From assembly GCA_963720675.1 (NCBI GenBank), contig CAVRGH010000010.1:2356001-2420000 (forward strand): a DNA stretch of 64,000 nucleotides. The letters are read 5' to 3'. Under the pieces are notes generated by a model that ran no database searches, was not told the origin of the DNA, and saw only the letters and a list, made by a program, of their open reading frames with translations. Positions 1 to 9,362 of the stretch are shown here, piece by piece. A program made the position numbers and the translations under genes. Numbering within the stretch: position 1 is the first letter of the stretch; each line of letters opens with the position of its first letter. This DNA comes from JALHSW01 sp963720675 (GTDB taxonomy: Bacteria; Actinomycetota; Acidimicrobiia; IMCC26256; PALSA-555).

Positions 1-199
1 CTTGAACGGCTCCTGCGCGCGCACGACCGAGTCGACGCCCTTGGTCGCGTCGACGAAGAGGCTGTCGAACACGCTGCCGAGCGTGTCGGTGAGCACGAAC
101 GTGCCCGCCATGAACGCGACGCCGAGGATGACCGCGATCGACGTGAGGGCGAGGCGGAACTTCGCGCGCGAAGAGGTTCTTGAGAGTGAGCCGACCCAC
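1..199 (-). CDS. FtsX/MacB-like ABC transporter permease, N-terminal part (truncated by window edge, frameshifted)
   Basis: Only the first 65 or so codons lie in the window. From a GTG at 199 the protein begins GRLTLKNLFAR. After removal of one extra base in the CG run at about 163-171 it continues into KFRLALTSIAVILG and a first membrane helix, then TFVLTDTLGSVFD. This start and first helix are typical of MacB/FtsX-type permeases. The gene starts 6 bases past the stop of the ATPase at 206-971, on the same strand, so the two probably form one exporter of unknown substrate. The frameshift is most simply a base-calling error. Confidence 0.75.
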   Translation of the reverse strand, partial: MGRLTLKNLFAREVPPRPHVDRGHPRRRVHGGHVRAHRHARQRVRQPLRRRDQGRRLGRARAGAVQ

Positions 200-205
200 G
201 TTCGA

Positions 206-971
206 TCAGGCCCCGAGCTGCTTCATCTTGTCGATCACGGTGTCGGGTGTCGGACCGGTGATCTCGTCGACGATCTTGCCGTCGGCGAGGAACACCACCC
301 GGTCCGCGTAGCTCGCCGCGCCCGGATCGTGCGTGACCATCACGATCGTCTGACCGAGGTCGTCGACCGCGCGCCGCATGAACCCGAGGATCTCGGCGCC
401 CGACTTGGAGTCGAGGTTCCCGGTGGGCTCGTCGGCGAAGACGATGTCGGGGCTGCCCACGAGGGCGCGCGCCACCGCGACCCGCTGCTGCTGCCCGCCG
501 GAGAGCTCGGTCGGCTTGTGCGTCAGCCGGTTGCGCAGGTTCACCGTGTCGACGATGCGGTCGAACGCGGCCTGGTCCGGCTTCTTGCCGGCGAGCGACA
601 GCGGCAACGTGATGTTCTCCGCCGCAGTCAGCGTGGGGATGAGGTTGTACGACTGGAAGATGAAGCCGATGTTGTCGCGCCGGATGAGCGTGAGCTGCTT
701 CTCCGACGTTGCGCTGATCTCGATGTCACCGAGGAACACCTGCCCCGAGGTGAGGCGGTCGAGACCGGCGAGGCAGTGGAGCAGCGTGGACTTCCCGGAT
801 CCCGACGGGCCCATGATCGCCGTGAACTTGTGCCGCGGCGAACTCGACGTTCACGTCGTCGAGCGCACGAACCTCGGCCTCGCCGGCGCCGTAGACCTTC
901 TGCGCGTCGACGACCCGTGCGGCGACCTCGGTCGCGGGCGGGGCGGCGTTCGAGGGGGCGGTAGTGGTCAC
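206..971 (-). CDS. ABC transporter ATP-binding protein (MacB/LolD-like), one frameshift
   Basis: ATPase partner of the adjacent FtsX-like permease, driving substrate export or extraction from the membrane. Walker A GPSGSGKST, signature LSGGQQQR, Walker B IVFADEPTGNLDS and the H-loop VTHD are all present. The Q-loop region reads FIFQSYNLIPTLTAAEN, as in MacB-type ATPases. The N-terminus (MTTTAPSNAAPP, then VYGAGEAEVRALDDVNVEF) is in another frame; one extra base at about 828-834 separates the two halves. With that corrected the protein is about 254 residues, normal for the family. The substrate cannot be inferred. Confidence 0.85.
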
Positions 972-1022
972 GAGCAGGGCTCCTCGGTCGTGGGGGTGGC
1001 CCGTTCGGGGGACCCCGACAAA

Positions 1023-1885
1023 CTACGCGACCGGAGCACCCGGGTCGGGCGCCACGGCGGCGTCGGGCTCCGGTGGGTAGCGCCCGGGATCGACCCGGCC
1101 GTGCCGTCCCGCCCAGACGAACCAAGCGACGCCGACCAGCATCACCAGGAAGCTCACCCACGCGTTCACGCGCAGCGGACCGACGAGCTTCGCCTCGTCG
1201 ATGCGCAGGTTCTCGAGCCAGAACCGCCCGAAGCAGTACGCCGCGAGGTAGAGCGCCGCGAGCTGCCCGGTGCGGAGCCGCCAGCGTCGTTCGACCCAGA
1301 GCAGCAGCCGAGCACGGCGAGGCAGTAGAGCGACTCGTACAGGAAGGTCGGGTGGAAGGTCGCGTACTGGGTGAACCCGGCGGGGCGGTGCACGACGTCG
1401 ATCTCGAGCCCCCACGGCAGGGTCGTCGGCTCGCCGAACAGCTCCTGGTTGAACCAGTTCCCCCATCGGCCGATGGCCTGCGCGGCGATCAGCCCGGGGA
1501 CGATCGCGTCGACGAGCAGGAACGTGTCGAGGTGCTTCACGCGGCACACGACGATGACGGCGATCAGCCCGCCGGCGACCACACCCCAGATCGAGAGCCC
1601 GCCCTTCCAGATCTCGAACACGCGCAACCAGTCGCCGCGGAACTTCTCGGAGTCGGTGGCGACGTGGTACAGGCGGGCGCCGACGACGCCGCCGATCACG
1701 ATCCAGACGACGACCTCCTGCCACACCTTCTGGTTCTGGCCCCAGCGCACCCACCGACGTTCGGTCATCCACGCGGCGACGACGACGCCGACCGCGAGGA
1801 GGATCCCGTAGGCGTGCAGCGGGAGCGGGCCGACGTCGATCGTCCCGTTCGACGGGCTCGGGATCGAGGCGAGCAGGAACGACAT
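1023..1885 (-). CDS. lgt: prolipoprotein diacylglyceryl transferase, one frameshift
   Basis: Lgt transfers diacylglycerol from phosphatidylglycerol to the lipobox cysteine of prolipoproteins in the cytoplasmic membrane. The signature GRWGNWFNQELFGEP is present about halfway along. The N-terminal half has several hydrophobic helices (HAYGILLAVGVVVAAWM, VVVWIVIGGVVGARLYHV). The last third (from LLLWVERRW through CFGRFWLENLR to the C-terminus) is in a different frame, with the shift at about 1305-1312. About 287 residues when repaired. Lgt is essential or near-essential in many Actinobacteria, so a genuine null is unlikely. It is divergent from a lipoprotein gene at 1944, a plausible substrate. 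Confidence 0.9.
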
Positions 1886-1943
1886 CGGGGGAATCGTACG
1901 GCGTCGCTACAGGAGCATGGTCCGCGACGCCGATACTGCCCTC

Positions 1944-2922
1944 ATGCCGTCCCGCGCCCCGTTGCGCAGCGCCGCCCTCGCCACGTTGGCGGTCCTCGGC
2001 CTCGTCGGGGTCGCGGCCTGTGCGCCGGTCGCGCCGCCGCGCCGCCCGCGCCGCGCCGGCGCCGCTCCGCACCGGAACCCAGAACGGGTCACTCGGCGCC
2101 TGTCCGGTGTTCCCCGCCGACAACCCCTGGAACACCGATGTCTCGACGCTCCCCACGCGAACGAACTCCGCCGCGCTGATCGCGCAGATCCAGGCCGACG
2201 GGGCCGACAACCTGCACGCCGACTTCGGGGGCGGTGGCGCGTACGGCATCCCGTACGTCACCGTCCCGGCGAGCGAGCCGCTCGTCCCGACACACTTCTT
2301 CGACTGGCCCGGCGAGAGCGATCCCGGCCCCTACCCCGTCCCGCTCGGCGCACCGATCGAAGGGGGGAGCGACCGCCATGTCCTCACGGTGCAGCAGGGG
2401 ACGTGCAAGCTCTACGAGCTGTACAACGCTTCGCCCGCGAACGGCCGGTGGGAGGCGAGCAACGGCGCGGTGTTCGACCTGCGATCCAACGCGCTGCGCC
2501 CCGCGGGCTGGACCTCGGCCGATGCCGCGGGTCTGCCGATCTTCCCCGGCCTCGTGCGCTACGACGAGGTGGCCGCCGGCGTGATCCGCCACGCGCTGCG
2601 CGTCACCTTCTCCCGCACCCAGCACGGCTACGTTGCGCCCGCGACCCACCTGGCGTCCGATGACACCAACCCGAACCGACCACCGATGGGCCTCCGACTC
2701 CGCCTGAAGGCGAGCTACGACATCTCGGGCTTCCACGGGCAGGCGCTCGTGATCCTCCAGGCGATGAAGACCTACGGCTTGCTCGTCGCCGACAACGGCT
2801 CGAACTGGTTCGTCACCGGCGCCGCGGACTCGCGCTGGGACGACAACGATCTCAACCAGCTGAAGTCGGTGCCGGGCACCGCGTTCGAGGCACTCGACAC
2901 CGGACCCGTCGTCACGGGATGA
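1944..2922 (+). CDS. secreted lipoprotein of unknown function, one frameshift near the N-terminus
   Basis: The ATG at 1944 opens MPSRAPLRSAALATLAVLG followed by LVGVAAC, a clear lipoprotein signal peptide with a lipobox cysteine at about residue 28. A shift of one base at about 2030-2070, in a run of GC repeats, separates it from the main body. The mature part begins CPVFPADNPWNTDVS and holds conserved-looking blocks (THFFDWPGESDPG, YDISGFHGQALVILQAM, NGSNWFVTG). I recognise the general type, secreted proteins with an FPADNPWN-like start, but know no function. Mature length is about 290 residues. It is transcribed away from lgt. Confidence 0.75.
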
Positions 2923-2929
2923 TCCTGCG

Positions 2930-3847
2930 ATGCGCATCGGCGTGTCGCTCAAGAGTGCCTACGGCAGCATCGATCCGCGCGAGGGTGCACGACAGATGAT
3001 CGAGCGTGCGGCTGCGGCCCGCTCGGCCGGCCTCGACTCGCTCTTCGTCGGCGACCACCACGCCACCGGACCGTTCGCGTATTACCAGAACGTCGCGATC
3101 ATGGGCCGACTGCTCGCCGAGTGGGGCGACCGTCCCGCCGGGGTGCTGATGCTGCTCCCGCTGTGGCACCCGGTCCTCGCCGCGGAGCAGCTGGGCACCC
3201 TGGCCGCGGTCGCCGCAGGTCCGTTCGTGCTCCAGTGCGCGCTCGGCGGCGGCGACGAGCAGTTCGCCGCGATGGGGGTCCCGATCCGCGAACGCCGGGC
3301 GCGCCTCGAACAAGGGCTCGACATCCTCCGGCGGCTGCTCGACGGTGAGGAGGTCACGACGACCGACGGCCCGTACCGGGTGGAGCGCGCCCGGGTCGCG
3401 CCGGTGCCCGGACCCCGACTCGAGATCTGGATCGGCGCCGAGGCGCCGCCCGCGATCGACCGCGCCGCGCGTGCAGGCGACGGTTGGTTGGCGAACGCCA
3501 ACGTGGTCCCGGAGGACGCCGCGGCCCAGGCCGCGACCTACGTCGAACGGTGTGCCGCCCATGGCCGGGATCCCGGGGTGGTCGCGATCCGCCGTGACGT
3601 GCACGTCGGTGCCGACCACGACGATGCCGAGCGCGTCGCCGGCCCCATCGTCGCGTCGGGGTACCGCGGCTTCCACCCCGACGCCTGCACGTACGGGTCG
3701 GTCGACGAGGTGACCGAGCAGCTCCGCGCGTACGCGGCGATGGGCTACACCGACGTCGTCGTGCGCCATCTCGCGGACGACCACGACCTCGTGCTGCCCT
3801 CGCTGGAACGGCTCGGCGCGGTGCGCGACGCGCTGCAGGGCGTCTGA
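2930..3847 (+). CDS. LLM-class flavin/F420-dependent oxidoreductase
   Basis: Luciferase-like monooxygenase fold, 305 residues. It opens MRIGVSLKSAYG and has the typical barrel segments FVGDHHATG, a central LQCALGGGDEQFAAMG block, RLEQGLDILRRLLDGEEV and EIWIGAEAPPAIDRAARAGDGW. In Actinobacteria such proteins usually bind F420 rather than FMN; cofactor and substrate are inference here. It starts 8 bases after the lipoprotein stop and is followed 9 bases later by the DUF427 gene, so the three may be co-transcribed. Confidence 0.85.
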   Translation: MRIGVSLKSAYGSIDPREGARQMIERAAAARSAGLDSLFVGDHHATGPFAYYQNVAIMGRLLAEWGDRPAGVLMLLPLWHPVLAAEQLGTLAAVAAGPFVLQCALGGGDEQFAAMGVPIRERRARLEQGLDILRRLLDGEEVTTTDGPYRVERARVAPVPGPRLEIWIGAEAPPAIDRAARAGDGWLANANVVPEDAAAQAATYVERCAAHGRDPGVVAIRRDVHVGADHDDAERVAGPIVASGYRGFHPDACTYGSVDEVTEQLRAYAAMGYTDVVVRHLADDHDLVLPSLERLGAVRDALQGV

Positions 3848-3855
3848 CGCGCACC

Positions 3856-4377
3856 GTGAGCGTCTTCTCGACCCGACCCACCCCGGAGGCTCCGGGGCCC
3901 GGCCAGGAATCCGTGTGGGACTACCCCCGTCCGCCGCGCCTGGAGCCGGTGACGCGTCGACTGCGCGTCGTCCTCGGGGGCGAGGTGATCGCCGACACGA
4001 CCCGCGGCCACCGCGTGCTCGAGACCAGCCACCCGCCCAACTACTACTTCCCGCCCGACGACATCGTCGCCGGTGCGCTGGATCCGGCGAAGGGCGCGTC
4101 GTTCTGCGAGTGGAAGGGGCGTGCGCACTACTTCCACGTGCGGGGTGGTACGGGCGCCGACGCGCGCATGGCGTCGGAGTCCGCGTGGGGCTACGACGAT
4201 CCGAGCCCTGCGTTCGAGGCCATCCGCGGCTGCGTGGCCTTCTACGCCGGCCGCATGGACGCGTGCTTCGTCGACGACGAGCGGGTGACGCCTCAGCCCG
4301 GCGGGTTCTACGGCGGTTGGATCACCGCCGACATCGTCGGACCGTTCAAGGGCGGCCCCGGTTCACGCGGCTGGTGA
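3856..4377 (+). CDS. DUF427 domain-containing protein
   Basis: 173 residues from a GTG. The DUF427 hallmarks are visible: VLGGEVIADTTRGHRVLETSHPP, then YYFPPDDI, CEWKGRAHYFHV, AFYAGRMDACFVD and GGFYGGWITADIVGPFKG. The family is common in Actinobacteria and is often annotated only by domain; no enzymatic role is established to my knowledge. It follows the luciferase-like oxidoreductase after 9 bases and converges on the DNA glycosylase at 4381, whose stop is 3 bases away. Confidence 0.85.
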   Translation: MSVFSTRPTPEAPGPGQESVWDYPRPPRLEPVTRRLRVVLGGEVIADTTRGHRVLETSHPPNYYFPPDDIVAGALDPAKGASFCEWKGRAHYFHVRGGTGADARMASESAWGYDDPSPAFEAIRGCVAFYAGRMDACFVDDERVTPQPGGFYGGWITADIVGPFKGGPGSRGW

Positions 4378-4380
4378 GCC

Positions 4381-5235
4381 CTACTTCAACAGACGTGACA
4401 TGCGGCGGTCGGCGAGGACCTTGCCGCCCGTCTGCTCGGTGGGGCAGTACACGACCTCGTGGGACTCGTACGACACGCGGTGCAGCTCGGCACCGCACCG
4501 CGGGCACGGCTCCCCTGCGTGGCCGTGCACCTCGAAGTGCTCCCCGAGCTTCGGCTGCGCGAGCCCGCCCGTGCGGGTGCGCTCACGCTCGAGCCCGTCG
4601 GTGAGCACCGAGCGCGTGGCGTCGAGCAGCTGCTGGCGCCGCTCCTCGTCGAGCTGCTTGAGCGTCGCGTACGGAGAGATGCCGGCCCGCCAGAGCGCGT
4701 CGTCGGAGTAGCCGCGTCCGATCCCCGCGACGGTGCGCTGGTCGCGCAGCCAGGTGTGGATCCGTCGGTTGTCGTCGCCGTGGAGCACGAACGCGGCGAA
4801 CTCGTCGGAGTCGACCTCCGGCCCGAGGCGTTCGAGCGGCCCGTCGTCGCCGGGGGCGAGCACCCACCACGCCGCCTTGCGCTCGTGGCCGTACTCCCGC
4901 ACGAGCAGGGCAGTCGACTCGCCGTCGTCGCCGGAGAAGCGGAGTCGCACGACCCCACCCTTGCCGCCGCGGTTGTTCTTCGGCGGGTCCTCGATGTCGA
5001 CCCGTCCCGCCTGCGACAGGTGGATGAGCAACCGGTTGCCGTCGTCGAACTCCCCGACGAGGTACTTCCCGCGCCGGCCGACGCGGGAGAGGACGTGGCC
5101 GACCAGGGCGTCCGGCGCCGGGACGACGGTGTTCAGCGACGAGAAGCTGAGCGCGGTGTATCCGTCGAGCGTGCGGCCGCCCACGGTCGCGTCGAGACGC
5201 TCGGCCAGCGCCTGCATCTGGGGCATCTCGGGCAT
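4381..5235 (-). CDS. Fpg/Nei family DNA glycosylase with incomplete zinc finger
   Basis: Bifunctional base-excision glycosylase family, 284 residues. The N-terminus is MPEMPQMQA, keeping the Pro-Glu start needed for catalysis, and the helix-two-turn-helix segment AGIGRGYSDDALWRAGISP is present. The C-terminal zinc finger has CPRC and then YCPTEQTGGK, so the usual fourth cysteine is replaced by glutamate while the downstream GGK/DRR residues remain. The conserved MPEMPQMQ start differs from canonical MPELPEVE. It may form a distinct actinobacterial Fpg/Nei subgroup whose substrate range differs. The start is well supported because P2 must follow the initiator. Confidence 0.85.
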   Translation of the reverse strand: MPEMPQMQALAERLDATVGGRTLDGYTALSFSSLNTVVPAPDALVGHVLSRVGRRGKYLVGEFDDGNRLLIHLSQAGRVDIEDPPKNNRGGKGGVVRLRFSGDDGESTALLVREYGHERKAAWWVLAPGDDGPLERLGPEVDSDEFAAFVLHGDDNRRIHTWLRDQRTVAGIGRGYSDDALWRAGISPYATLKQLDEERRQQLLDATRSVLTDGLERERTRTGGLAQPKLGEHFEVHGHAGEPCPRCGAELHRVSYESHEVVYCPTEQTGGKVLADRRMSRLLK

Positions 5236-5239
5236 CGCA

Positions 5240-6884
5240 TCACCTGGTGAGGGCGGCGTCCGCGGGGTCGGGCGCGGTCACCTCTTCGAACTCTGTCACG
5301 ACGAAGGACTCCCCGTCGGGCGAGAGCGAGTCGACCGCGACTTCCGTGCGGGCCTGGTCACGGATCTTCGCCGCGTTCCCGCGCGGCATGAGCAGCGTAC
5401 AGAGCAGGCCGATCGCCGCGACGAAGACGGCGACCCAGAACGTGCGGTGCAGGGCGCCGGCGAACGCGTCGGCGACCGCGCCCTCGAGCGCGGGTGGCAC
5501 CTTGGAACCGCTCGACGGGGTGAGCACCTGGGAGGCGTCGACGTCGATGCCGCCCAGTGCCGAGGAGAGCCGGCTCGTGAGGGCGGTGAGCATGACCGAC
5601 GTCGCGATGGCGACACCGATCGCACCGCCGAGCTGCCGGGTGAAGTTGACCAAGCCCGTCGCGACACCCATCTGCTTGAGGCCGACCGAGTTCTGTGCGG
5701 CGAGCGCGGTCGACATGAAGACGAGCCCCATGCCGACGCCGAGCACGATGAGGTAGCCGCTCAGCTCCAGCTGCCCCGAGGTCGCGGTCAGGCGGGTGAG
5801 GAGGAACGTGCCGAGCACGACGAGTGACGCACCCGTCGTGACGATCACGCGGAATCCGAGCTTGAGCACCAGGCGTGCGCCGACCGCGGATCCGATCATC
5901 ATCGACAGCATCATGGGGATCAGGATGCGGCCGGCCCCGGTCGCATCCTCGCCCAGCACCGTGCGCCCGTAGAGGGGCATGAACGAGAGCACGCCGAACA
6001 TGGACATCCCCAGGAACATGGTGATCACCGACGCGGCGCGGAGCCCGGGCACCTTGAACAGGTCGAGGGGGATCAGCGGCTCGGCGGCCCGCCGCTCGAT
6101 CATGATGAACAGCCCGAACAGCAGCGCGCTGACGGTGAAGGCCCCGACCACCTGGTACGAGTCCCACGGGTGCTCTCGCCCGCCGGTCTCGAGCGCGTAG
6201 ACGAGGAGCGAGCTCCAGGCGAGCAACGTGATGACCCCGGGCCAGTCGAGCTGGTGCCGGTGCCGGTCCAGGAGGGGCTCGATCATCACCACGGCGACGA
6301 GCGCGATCGCGGCGATCCCGATGGGGATGTTCACGTAGAACACCCACCGCCACGACAGCTGGTCGGTGAGGAACCCGCCGAGGAACGGGCCGAGGACCGA
6401 GGAGAGCGCGAACACCGCCGAGTACACCGCGGAGACCTTCGCCCGCTGCTCCATGGTGTAGAGGTCGGCGCTGATCGTCTGCGCGACCGGGAGGATGCAC
6501 CCGGCGCCGACGCCCTGGATCGGCGCGGAAGATCACCAGCTGGGTCATCGTCTGCGACATCCCGCACAGCGCGGAGCCGACGAGGAAGATGGTCATCCCC
6601 GCGATGAAGATCTTCTTCCGTCCGAACATGTCGGCGAGCCGACCCCACAGCGGGATGGTCGCGATCTCGGCGAGCAGGAAGCCCGAGAACACCCACGCGT
6701 ACGCGTCGAGGCCGCGGAGGTCGCCGACGATCGTCGGGAGGGCGGTCGACACGATCGTGCCGTCGATCGCGGCGAGGAACATCCCGGCGATCACCGCGAC
6801 GGTGGTGAGCACGATGCGCTTGCGGGTCAGCCGCGACGCGTACTCGGTCTGCTCCGGCGACTCACCGGTGAGGCTCAGGCTCAC
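5240..6884 (-). CDS. DHA2-type MFS multidrug efflux transporter, one frameshift
   Basis: Fourteen-helix drug:H+ antiporter type. It starts at GTG 6884 (SLSLTGESPEQTEY), then IVLTTVAVIAGMFLAAIDGT, a typical DHA2 first helix with the IDGTIVSTALPTI motif, and GRLADMFGRKKIF as the loop 2-3 motif. An extra base at about 6522-6526 breaks the frame just before GVGAG. The rest runs from SAVYSAVFALSSVLGPFLGG to the C-terminus at 5240. The GTG overlaps the TGA of the TetR gene by four bases (GTGA), so the two are translationally coupled and the regulator probably controls this pump. Confidence 0.88.
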
Positions 6885-7471
6885 GACGAGCGCTCCCGCA
6901 ACGCCGGCGCGACGAGACCCGCGAAGGCCTCGATGCGGCCGGCGACGGTCGGGTCGTGGTGATTGAGGAACTCGACGAAGAGCCCCCAGAGGAAGGTGGC
7001 GATCACGTCGGCCGCCGCGACGATGTCGGCGCCGGGCGCGACGTCGGCGGAGCCGGCGAGGACGACCTGCCACCGGGACCGCCAGGCCGCGGCGAGCGCG
7101 GCACCGACCTCGAGCGCCTCGGTGTCGCCGAGCACCGCCTCCCGTTGCATGAGGCGGAGGAACTCGGCGTCGTCGACGAGGCGCGCGAACTCCCTCGCCG
7201 CCTGCTCGACGATCCGTGCCTCGACCGTGTGCGACTGGACCGCGGGCGGCGCGGTGTCCTCCGTGGTCCCCCGTGCCGCGTGGTAGACGGCCTGGATCAG
7301 GTCGGCCTTCGAGGCGAAGTGGTAGTAGACGCCGGGCACGGTCACCCCGGCGGCGTCGGCCAGCTCCCGCATGCTGACGGCGCTCGTCCCCTTCTCGGAG
7401 AAGAGGTGCAGCGCGGTCTCGACGATGCGATCACGAGTCGCCGGCGTGAGGGTGGGCCTGGCGTCGCTCAC
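6881..7471 (-). CDS. TetR/AcrR family repressor
   Basis: N-terminal TetR HTH: TRDRIVETALHLFSEKG followed by MRELADAAGVTVPGVYYHF and SKADLIQAVYHAARG. The C-terminal ligand domain is about 130 residues. The reading frame is open up to a TTG at 7507, but that TTG lies inside a palindromic operator. I therefore prefer the GTG at 7471 (SDARPTLTPATRD). It is the first gene of the TetR-DHA2 operon and probably represses both genes by binding the inverted repeat just upstream; the inducing drug or metabolite is unknown. Confidence 0.88.
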   Translation of the reverse strand: MSDARPTLTPATRDRIVETALHLFSEKGTSAVSMRELADAAGVTVPGVYYHFASKADLIQAVYHAARGTTEDTAPPAVQSHTVEARIVEQAAREFARLVDDAEFLRLMQREAVLGDTEALEVGAALAAAWRSRWQVVLAGSADVAPGADIVAAADVIATFLWGLFVEFLNHHDPTVAGRIEAFAGLVAPALRERSS

Positions 7472-7489
7472 GCCGAGAGCCTCGCGCTT

Positions 7490-7509
7490 ACTTGAACGTT
7501 CGTTCAAGT
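7490..7509. promoter_or_regulatory. TetR operator: perfect 9-bp inverted repeat
   Basis: The half-site ACTTGAACG is repeated as CGTTCAAGT after two central bases, giving a perfect 20-bp palindrome. It sits 18 bases upstream of the preferred GTG start of the tetR gene. Its AT-richness stands out from the surrounding DNA. Position, symmetry and the adjacent TetR gene support autoregulation of the tetR-DHA2 operon. Confidence 0.85.
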
Positions 7510-7580
7510 CCCGGGCTCGAGGTGTTTCGGCGTCGGTATCGGTGCCTCAGAGGCCCGTTGCCGACGCCAAAGCCGCGCGT

Positions 7581-7627
7581 CTCACTTCCGTTCGCCCATC
7601 ACCCTTCGCTCACTTCCGTTCGCCCAT
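7581..7627. repeat. 19-bp direct repeat at the ubiB-like stop codon
   Basis: The sequence CTCACTTCCGTTCGCCCAT occurs at 7581-7599 and again at 7609-7627, a 28-bp period. On the minus strand each copy encodes MGERK followed by TGA, so the end of the UbiB-like gene has been duplicated just downstream of itself. It may be a replication-slippage product or an assembly artefact. Confidence 0.85.
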
Positions 7628-9205
7628 GCGCTTGATGATGGTCCGGCGGCGCTCCTGGAGCTCCCGGAAGGTCAGGCGGTCGACCTCGGCGGGGACCATC
7701 ATCCCGGCCTTCACCGCGTCGAGGTCGACGGTCTCCCGGACCGCGCCGGCGCCCAGCTCTCGGGCGATCCGTTCGCCGTGGTGGGTGAGGAAGTAGGTGT
7801 GGATGTGCACGATCTCGGCGAGGAGGTCGAGGTCGGGCGCGAGCGTCGCCGTCGCCGCGTTCAGGAACATCAGGTTCTTCACGAAGAGCATCAGGTCCTT
7901 CGGCGCCCGGGCGCCGTAGCCCAGGAGCTTCTTGATGAGGTCCTCGAGCTCGCCGACGAGCTCGTCGGCCGACATCTGGGTCGGGTCCTGCACCGGCTGG
8001 TCGAGGCCGAGATCGACCATCACCGCGTCGATGTCGGTGTCGCGCGGGAACGCACCGAGGTCGCGCAGCGACTCGACCTGGCCGCGCACGTCGCCCGCGG
8101 TTCCGCTCAACAGGAGACGGAGGAACGCGAGCCGCTGGGGCTCCGCGAGCCGGCCGGTGATCCCGAAGTCGAACACGACGGTACGACCCCCGGGAGCCAC
8201 GAGCAGGTTGCCGCCGTGCAGATCGCCATGGAAGACGCCGTAGAGCAACGCACCCTCGAGGCAGGCGATGAGCCCGGCCCGCAGGACGGCGTCCGTGTCG
8301 ATCCCGGCCGCGTGCATCGACGCGACGTCGTCGAACGCGAAGCCGTGGAGGCGCTCCATCACCAACACGCGGCGCGTCACGAGGGTGGCGTGCGGCCTCG
8401 GGACGACCATCGTGCGCTGGTCGGTCGCCGCGAACACGTGCGCGAGGTCGAGCATGTTCTCCGCTTCGAGGCGGAAGTCGAGCTCCTCGACGATCTGCTC
8501 GGCGAAGAGCTCGACGAGCGCGGGCGGGTTCGCCAGTGCGGCGACCGGGATGCGACCGACCAGCAGGGGAGCGAGCCAGGCGAGGGCCCGCAGGTCCTCC
8601 CGCACCAGGGCGGCGACCTGCGGCCGCTGCACCTTGACGACGACCTCCTCGCCGGTGACGAGCCGCGCCGCGTGCACCTGGGCGATCGACGCCGCCGCGA
8701 TCGGGGTCTCCGCGAACTCGGCGAAGACGCTCGCGAGCGGCCGCCCGAGGTCGGCCTCGACCACCGAGCGCACCGCGGCGAACGGTTCGGGCGGGACCTG
8801 GTCGCGCAACCGCTTGAACTCCTCGACCAGCTCGTCGGGGAAGAGCCCGTCGAAGGCCGAGATGATCTGTCCGAGCTTCACGTAGGTGGAGCCCAGACCC
8901 TCGAAGGACTCCCGGAGTCGACGGGAGAGGCCGGCGCGCGAGCGCGGCGTTCCCCGCTCGTGGAGCCGCCAGCCGCCGAGGGCGATGCCCACGCTCGCGA
9001 CCACCCGGGCAAAACGACCGACCGGTGGCAGGCGCCGACGGGCGAGGAGTCGCGGGACGTCGGCCCGGGTGCGGGCCCGGATCCGGTCGATCCCCCGGAG
9101 CCAGACGATCGCGTCCCGCTCGACGACCCATGGGCCGACGTCGGTGAACGCGTAGTCCTGCACATCGTGGGAGGGGCCGGTGGAGGACGGACGGTCGGTG
9201 GCCAC
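7610..9205 (-). CDS. ABC1/UbiB-family atypical protein kinase-like protein
   Basis: 531 residues from a GTG at 9205, preceded by a GAGGAG ribosome-binding site. The family signature KLGQ occurs in STYVKLGQIIS. The kinase-like fold shows VVVKVQRP (lysine), EELDFRLEAEN, HGDLHGGNLL and VFDFGITG (metal-binding). Bacterial homologues support isoprenoid-quinone biosynthesis or lipid homeostasis, probably as ATPases at the membrane; the exact role here is not shown. Frame upstream stays open to 9421 but lacks a better start. There is no hydrophobic C-terminal hairpin, unlike E. coli UbiB. The end overlaps the direct repeat at 7581-7627. Confidence 0.85.
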   Translation of the reverse strand: MATDRPSSTGPSHDVQDYAFTDVGPWVVERDAIVWLRGIDRIRARTRADVPRLLARRRLPPVGRFARVVASVGIALGGWRLHERGTPRSRAGLSRRLRESFEGLGSTYVKLGQIISAFDGLFPDELVEEFKRLRDQVPPEPFAAVRSVVEADLGRPLASVFAEFAETPIAAASIAQVHAARLVTGEEVVVKVQRPQVAALVREDLRALAWLAPLLVGRIPVAALANPPALVELFAEQIVEELDFRLEAENMLDLAHVFAATDQRTMVVPRPHATLVTRRVLVMERLHGFAFDDVASMHAAGIDTDAVLRAGLIACLEGALLYGVFHGDLHGGNLLVAPGGRTVVFDFGITGRLAEPQRLAFLRLLLSGTAGDVRGQVESLRDLGAFPRDTDIDAVMVDLGLDQPVQDPTQMSADELVGELEDLIKKLLGYGARAPKDLMLFVKNLMFLNAATATLAPDLDLLAEIVHIHTYFLTHHGERIARELGAGAVRETVDLDAVKAGMMVPAEVDRLTFRELQERRRTIIKRMGERK

Positions 9206-9261
9206 GCGCTCCTCACGGTACGCACCTCTCACCACGGGCGAAGCACCCGGGCCCGGACGCG

Positions 9262-9296
9262 ACGTACCCCCGCCCGGGGGGAGGGCGGGGGTACGT
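9262..9296 (-). terminator. Strong 14-bp stem-loop downstream of the Rpf-like gene
   Basis: A perfect 14-bp inverted repeat (left arm ACGTACCCCCGCCC at 9262-9275, right arm 9283-9296) encloses a 7-base loop. It lies about 65 bases past the stop of the gene at 9363-9896 and before the next minus-strand gene. No T-tract follows, as is common for actinobacterial terminators. Confidence 0.65.
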
Positions 9297-9362
9297 ACAG
9301 GGGACCGTGGGGGTCGGTCGTCCTCGACAACGCCGAGGGTCGATCGACCATTCCCGCGTCGA

